A stretch of 64,000 nt of DNA. Source: Xylona heveae TC161. Its lineage: Eukaryota; Ascomycota; Xylonomycetes; Xylonales; Xylonaceae. Shown piece after piece: positions 59,301 through 64,000 of this stretch. The position numbers were made by a program, and so were the translations under genes. The notes under the pieces are model-generated. The model made no database searches, had not been told where the DNA came from, and saw nothing but the letters and a program-made list of their open reading frames with translations. The stretch is taken from contig NW_017264197.1 in the NCBI RefSeq assembly GCF_001619985.1, forward strand, positions 620,001 through 684,000. The letters are read 5' to 3'. The stretch's first letter is position 1. Each line of letters starts with the position of its first letter.

Positions 59301-62194
59301 GACGCCCGGTAAAGGAGGGCCATAGTCGTTTTTTCAACGTCTGTTGATGGGTGAACCAGCAACAGGGCTAATATGGCAGCTAGGTTGGATTTATCCAGAC
59401 ACAGAACACGCACAGAGACACCCCGCGCTTGAGCGATGCGTTGTATGAGGTCCGATCTTTGGTGTAAAACGAGATAAGGTAAAGTATATATCTGAGTTTG
59501 GATGAGAAGGTCCGACACTTTGATAGTAAAAAGATCCGACAAAAGCTGTGCGATCTGTGGGCGATTCTGTAGATCTTTTACTGCTGCGATAGCTACAGAC
59601 CTCCAGAAAGGCCTGAAAAAAGCCCGCGGCGTGAGCCCGAATAGCTGAGACAGCCTCAAGATCTACTGATCTTCAGCATTTATTTACGTACACGCTAAAT
59701 TTGAGACAAACCTGATTATAAGCAGAACCATGAATTAACAAATTCGTGTGTCCTAGGTACTCCACGAGTTGCAATAATACAAGATTTAGTTCTTCGTCGC
59801 CGGCAGCTCTTTACATGCCATCAGCTCTATGCATGACGCAAAGTATAATTTTGAAACTTACGCGGCAATCTGCCCACAGGTGAGGACACAGCTTTCGTGA
59901 AAGGTGAGTTCGCCCTTCTCTTTGATAGCCCGTAAAAGTTCGAGTGCAGCTAAACGATTTTTTCTGAGAAGCCCTTCTTCGATCCCGTCGCGTAAAAATA
60001 CAGACAAAAGTCTCCTATGCATTCATTAGGGTCTGACCACACATCTCTACGGTTCACATACCCCGCAGCAATTCGCAGTTCTCTCAAAGAGCTAAAGTGC
60101 GACTTGAGACACCATTGTCCAAAGTCAGATTGTCGAAGATCCAAAAGACTAGAGCTAGGCGTATGGCTCAGAAGCCTTCGAAGAGAGAGCATAGCTGCAA
60201 CTCTTTCTCTTGGCGACTGAAGGAATCCCGGAGTCTGCATAATGGTTGAAACGATGCTGAGAAGCATATCACAATGAGAATCTTGCCAAAGCTTCCTAGG
60301 AAGTTTGGAATTAGGTTGGTCGTCACAAAACGAGCATCGACCATTCGATAAATCCCCTTTCTTTTCACCCAAGCCCTTCAAGGTTCCTGCTCCGGCACAA
60401 GTTACGTATCCCATGTAGGACAATGCCCGTGTTTTGTCTTCCTCAGACAGCTTTGCATAGCAGCCGCTGGGGGAAAAAAAAATTAGCTATCTCTCTCTTT
60501 AGCATAATTACTTCCAAACCTACATTGCGATTTGATCAAGGCCGTCAAGATCTGTTGCTGTCTGGCCTCCTAGTAATGAAAACAGTTTATCGACCAAGGT
60601 TGGCATGAAATTAATGTCATCTCTTGATGTGAAATCAACATCGTGACGTGCACGCTTTGAGGGCCTTGACTCCTGAATCTCAAGGCCGTTGCCGTTGCTT
60701 AACTCTAGCACAGAAAACTTGGAATGAAGCTCTTCATCAGCAAATTCCGAAGCTAGCGCTTCCTGCTTCAGTTGCACTTCGTCGTCCAGAAAAAGTCCCG
60801 GTTGCCGTTGATTATGATGCAGCCACAATTTTATGATGAACTAATAAAACTTTAAGCACAAAGGGGGCCGGACGAGATAACAAGAGTCATACCTGTAATG
60901 GTTTCGTCAAATCCTTCACGTGAGAGTCGGGCTTGTAGAGCTTCCCTATGGGACATCTCAGGCGCTCTTCAACACACGGCCTAATGGCCGATTGTTTTCG
61001 GCTATAATCCAGAATATCAATCAGAGAGAGACAGAGCAGCCTTTGTAATTGAGAATCCAGCGCAAGAGATGGAATTCCCAAAATGTATCCCACAGCGTCA
61101 GCAACTAACAATGTTGCCTTGTCAGGTCGTAAGGAAAGCGGTATCATGGCTGTATCACTTGCTTGAATCTGATGGATGAGCTTGAGAAATGATACATGTA
61201 TCTCTGTTTGTCTTTCGCCAATGCTTGGCTCCTCTGACCACCATTGTAAGCCACGAAGAATCTTGCCGAGACAGTCCAGAGTCCAAAGCACATTATCTCC
61301 AGCGACGAGAGCGTCAATCTCATGTCTTGTCCTCGCATCGCTAAAAGAAAAAAGGGTTTCTAGCATATAAAATGCGATCACCGTAGCCTGAGCGGGATTT
61401 GAAATTTGGTTCTTGTGATTCTGTGAAAGACACTCATCGGAGACGACTTTTGAGAGATATTCGACCAAAGAGATGCTGGACCTTGTATCCGCTAGTCGGT
61501 TCCAATCATCGTTGCAGCATAAAAGTCCTTGTTTTCGTCAACAACTCTTCACAACTTCATGCTCAAACCACTGGAAATGCTTGCCTTGAACACAGACACA
61601 GTAACTGCGCAGAACCTTTATAAAGGAAGGCCAAAGCTTCACTCGACCAGACGAACTAGAGAGTATTACTGATAATAGGTCTTTAAGTCTGTCTAGCAAT
61701 GTCGCCGCTCTTGGCTGACCCAAAAGATTCCATATTTTCGGAAGAAGACTGACATAAAGTTCGACCGATATAATGCTCCCTTCTCGGTTGTCGTCTTTGT
61801 AAAAAATAACTTCAGGATTTCTTCGAATGACTGAAGAAATTACTGCTAGGCTATCATTGGCCCTGGGAAGTAAATGCGTCACATCTCGAAAAGGATCATG
61901 TTGCAGGAGAACATCTAGGCCCGCACGGGTCACTACGCATATCAGCTTGAAGCTAAACTTGATATCGAGTTCAACAGAAACATTTTCAGCGGTGAACGCA
62001 TTCTCGGAACTCAAAATTTCTCGGAGTAGTTGGTCAAAATTCTCCTGTTCTCCAGGTTGTGTATGAGAACCCGTAGCAGACAGATTATCCACTAGTTGGG
62101 CAGCAATGGTTGATGGGGGTGGCTCCGCTCGAGAGCTACGCCCAGTCATTTCAGTCCCTTTAGACCGAGAAACCAGGACATCGTTGCGAGTCAT
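53346..62194 (-). CDS. mec1: ATR-family checkpoint kinase Mec1/UvsB
   Basis: The gene runs 8.8 kb from the ATG at 62194 to the TAG at 53346, with more than 20 short introns by eye and an estimated 2,400-2,500 residues; not every boundary was fixed. Landmarks in order: N-terminal HEAT-like region starting near PPPSTIAAQLVDNL, a central UME-type segment (about 59,900-58,700; LLRDGIEEGLL-like, IKEKGELTFHESCVLTCGQIAA), a FAT domain of helical repeats (57.5-55.4 kb; ALFYWEQYIRQE, WTAAQSWYEALL, YLLLAKWHDTAGQ), then the PI3K-like kinase with KPKDDLRKDQRLMEFDSMIN, the catalytic loop GLGDRHGENILFEG (about 54,010, split by an intron), VDFNCLFDKG, and a FATC end AAMYIGWIPFF. Mec1/ATR, with Ddc2, senses RPA-coated single-stranded DNA and triggers the DNA-damage checkpoint; in A. 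nidulans the orthologue is UvsB. No frame breaks remain unexplained after introns are allowed. Confidence 0.92.
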
Positions 62195-62580
62195 TCCTCA
62201 GAGGGTTATCTGACAGGCATTATCAAGGATTCAAACGGCGTAAATTCGACATGAAACACGAACCTCGATTGATCGCGATACTGGATCGCGTGCTCACGTG
62301 GTTGAAAGAATATCAGCTTAACAGCTCTCAAGCGAAAGCGGCGGTAGACGTATCATCGGGTCCAAAGCGCTTAGAGATCTCAGCCGTTAAGGTCATTACC
62401 GAGCCTTAGCGCGTATATATAGACGGTAAAGCCGATGGTCGGCTAATAATTAAGGTGATATTTCAGTGGAAAAGTCGAAGCTTTTTCCACTATACCAAGA
62501 GTTTCTTGTCGATGGATTTGAGACCTTTTTATCTCGAGTGGAGTCATTGAAAAAAAGCTAGATTGGATGGAAATTCAACT
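62195..62580. promoter_or_regulatory. Divergent promoter between mec1 and tad2
   Basis: Only 386 bp separate the two ATGs. A CACGTG E-box lies at 62295-62300, about 100 bp upstream of the mec1 start, and a TATATATA word at 62,412-62,420. Shared regulation is inferred. Confidence 0.4.
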
Positions 62581-63421
<841 letters not shown>

Positions 63422-63926
63422 GTATCACAGAATGGAAGATGGTCGACCGTCTTTCGCAACATAAGAAATCACAGCCCTGTGCAGCAATGGCATTCCACGC
63501 CCACAGCGATATCCATCATCTAACCACTCATCGCTGAGCTGTTCCTTAGTTTAATGAACCCTGAAACTCTCGCTCGCCGAGTCTAGCTTGGTGAGGAGAG
63601 TAGAGCTGTCAACTAGCTATATTTTTCGGGGGCATCTAAGTCCTACTCCTCTCATCGTTCACAATTTAACGAAACAAAGCAAAGCACGTATGGCTGCAAT
63701 CGTTAACAGCTTATCCTTACAGTACAACAAATATGAAATTGCTAACAAGGCAAGAATTGCAAAAATTTCAGCATAATTTATTTTCGCTGGTATTGCACCC
63801 TTTCGTTGTACATGAATGAACGATGCTCTGTAGAGGTGGATTAAGAAGAGGAGGGAAAGGTCTGGCGGTCGATGCGTTTAACATGTATCTTCAACACCTC
63901 CAAACTCAGGGACCATTCAAGCTAGA
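63422..63926. other. Convergent 3' intergenic region
   Basis: This 505-bp stretch lies between tad2 (+) and the gene entering from the right edge (-). No coding or repeat signal is convincing. Confidence 0.45.
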
Positions 63927-64000
63927 TTACGGATTTCTGCCGCTTTGCTCCGCTTCCAATTCGCGTTCAGCTTGCTGGTAGTATTTTGCGGTGTCAACAC
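63927..64000 (-). CDS. 3' end of an unidentified gene running off the right edge
   Basis: Read leftward from the window edge, the minus strand gives a coherent hydrophilic tail VDTAKYYQQAERELEAEQSG followed by RNP and a TAA at 63927-63929. The charged helical character and the clear stop after it suggest the C terminus of a real protein. Only 23 residues are visible, too few to name it. Confidence 0.4.
   Translation of the reverse strand, partial: VDTAKYYQQAERELEAEQSGRNP

Overview
The window is nuclear DNA of a filamentous ascomycete. The evidence is dense, intron-rich genes with short introns (mostly 45-100 bp, GTAAGT-like donors, CTNAC-like branch sites, CAG/TAG acceptors), clear fungal orthologues (Erg6, Isn1, Slt11, Urc1, fungal two-lobed phosphofructokinase, Mec1/UvsB) and compact intergenic DNA. 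Protein similarity by eye and recurrent TACTCCGTA-type intergenic words suggest Eurotiales (Aspergillus/Penicillium kin); this is an inference, not a search result.

Layout. 0-5 kb: 3' part of an acyl-CoA dehydrogenase (+), convergent with a WAPL-type cohesin-release factor (-). 5.9-10.8 kb: uracil phosphoribosyltransferase (+), transcription elongation factor Elf1 (-) and a Urc1-type GTP cyclohydrolase II-like protein (+), a possible remnant of a uracil-catabolism locus. 12.3-18.7 kb: small orphan gene, ribosomal protein eS1, Rab18-like GTPase, a degraded coding relic in AT-rich DNA, and ESCRT-III Did2/Chmp1. 19-25 kb: zuotin (-), Mzm1 (+), splicing factor Slt11 (-) and sterol methyltransferase Erg6 (+). 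25.9-29.7 kb: pyruvate dehydrogenase E1 beta (+) and an unrecognised F-box/LRR-like gene (-) carrying an in-frame TAG. 31.6-40.7 kb: C2H2 protein (-), Mcp1-like membrane protein (+), mitochondrial GatA (-), secreted 5'-nucleotidase-like phosphoesterase (+) and IMP-specific 5'-nucleotidase Isn1 (+). 41.4-50.5 kb: Mediator Med17 (-), 6-phosphofructokinase (+) and mitochondrial enoyl reductase Etr1 (+). 51.3-64 kb: Ser-rich unknown protein (-), the ATR-family kinase Mec1/UvsB (-, more than 20 introns), tRNA adenosine deaminase Tad2 (+) and the tail of one more gene at the right edge (-).

Most genes are housekeeping and not functionally co-clustered. The exceptions worth testing are the UPRT/Urc1 pair (pyrimidine salvage and catabolism) and the two adjacent, unrelated nucleotidases. 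I see no tRNA or rRNA genes, no intact transposon, no secondary-metabolite core enzyme and no clear candidate for a new biological system. The most unusual signals are gene-structure ones: an ATG-only first exon in elf1, ladders of micro-exons in isn1, urc1 and the C2H2 gene, a GC-AG intron in gatA, an in-frame stop in the F-box/LRR-like gene, and the degraded relic next to the Rab gene. Exon boundaries were placed by eye from reading-frame continuity and splice consensus.
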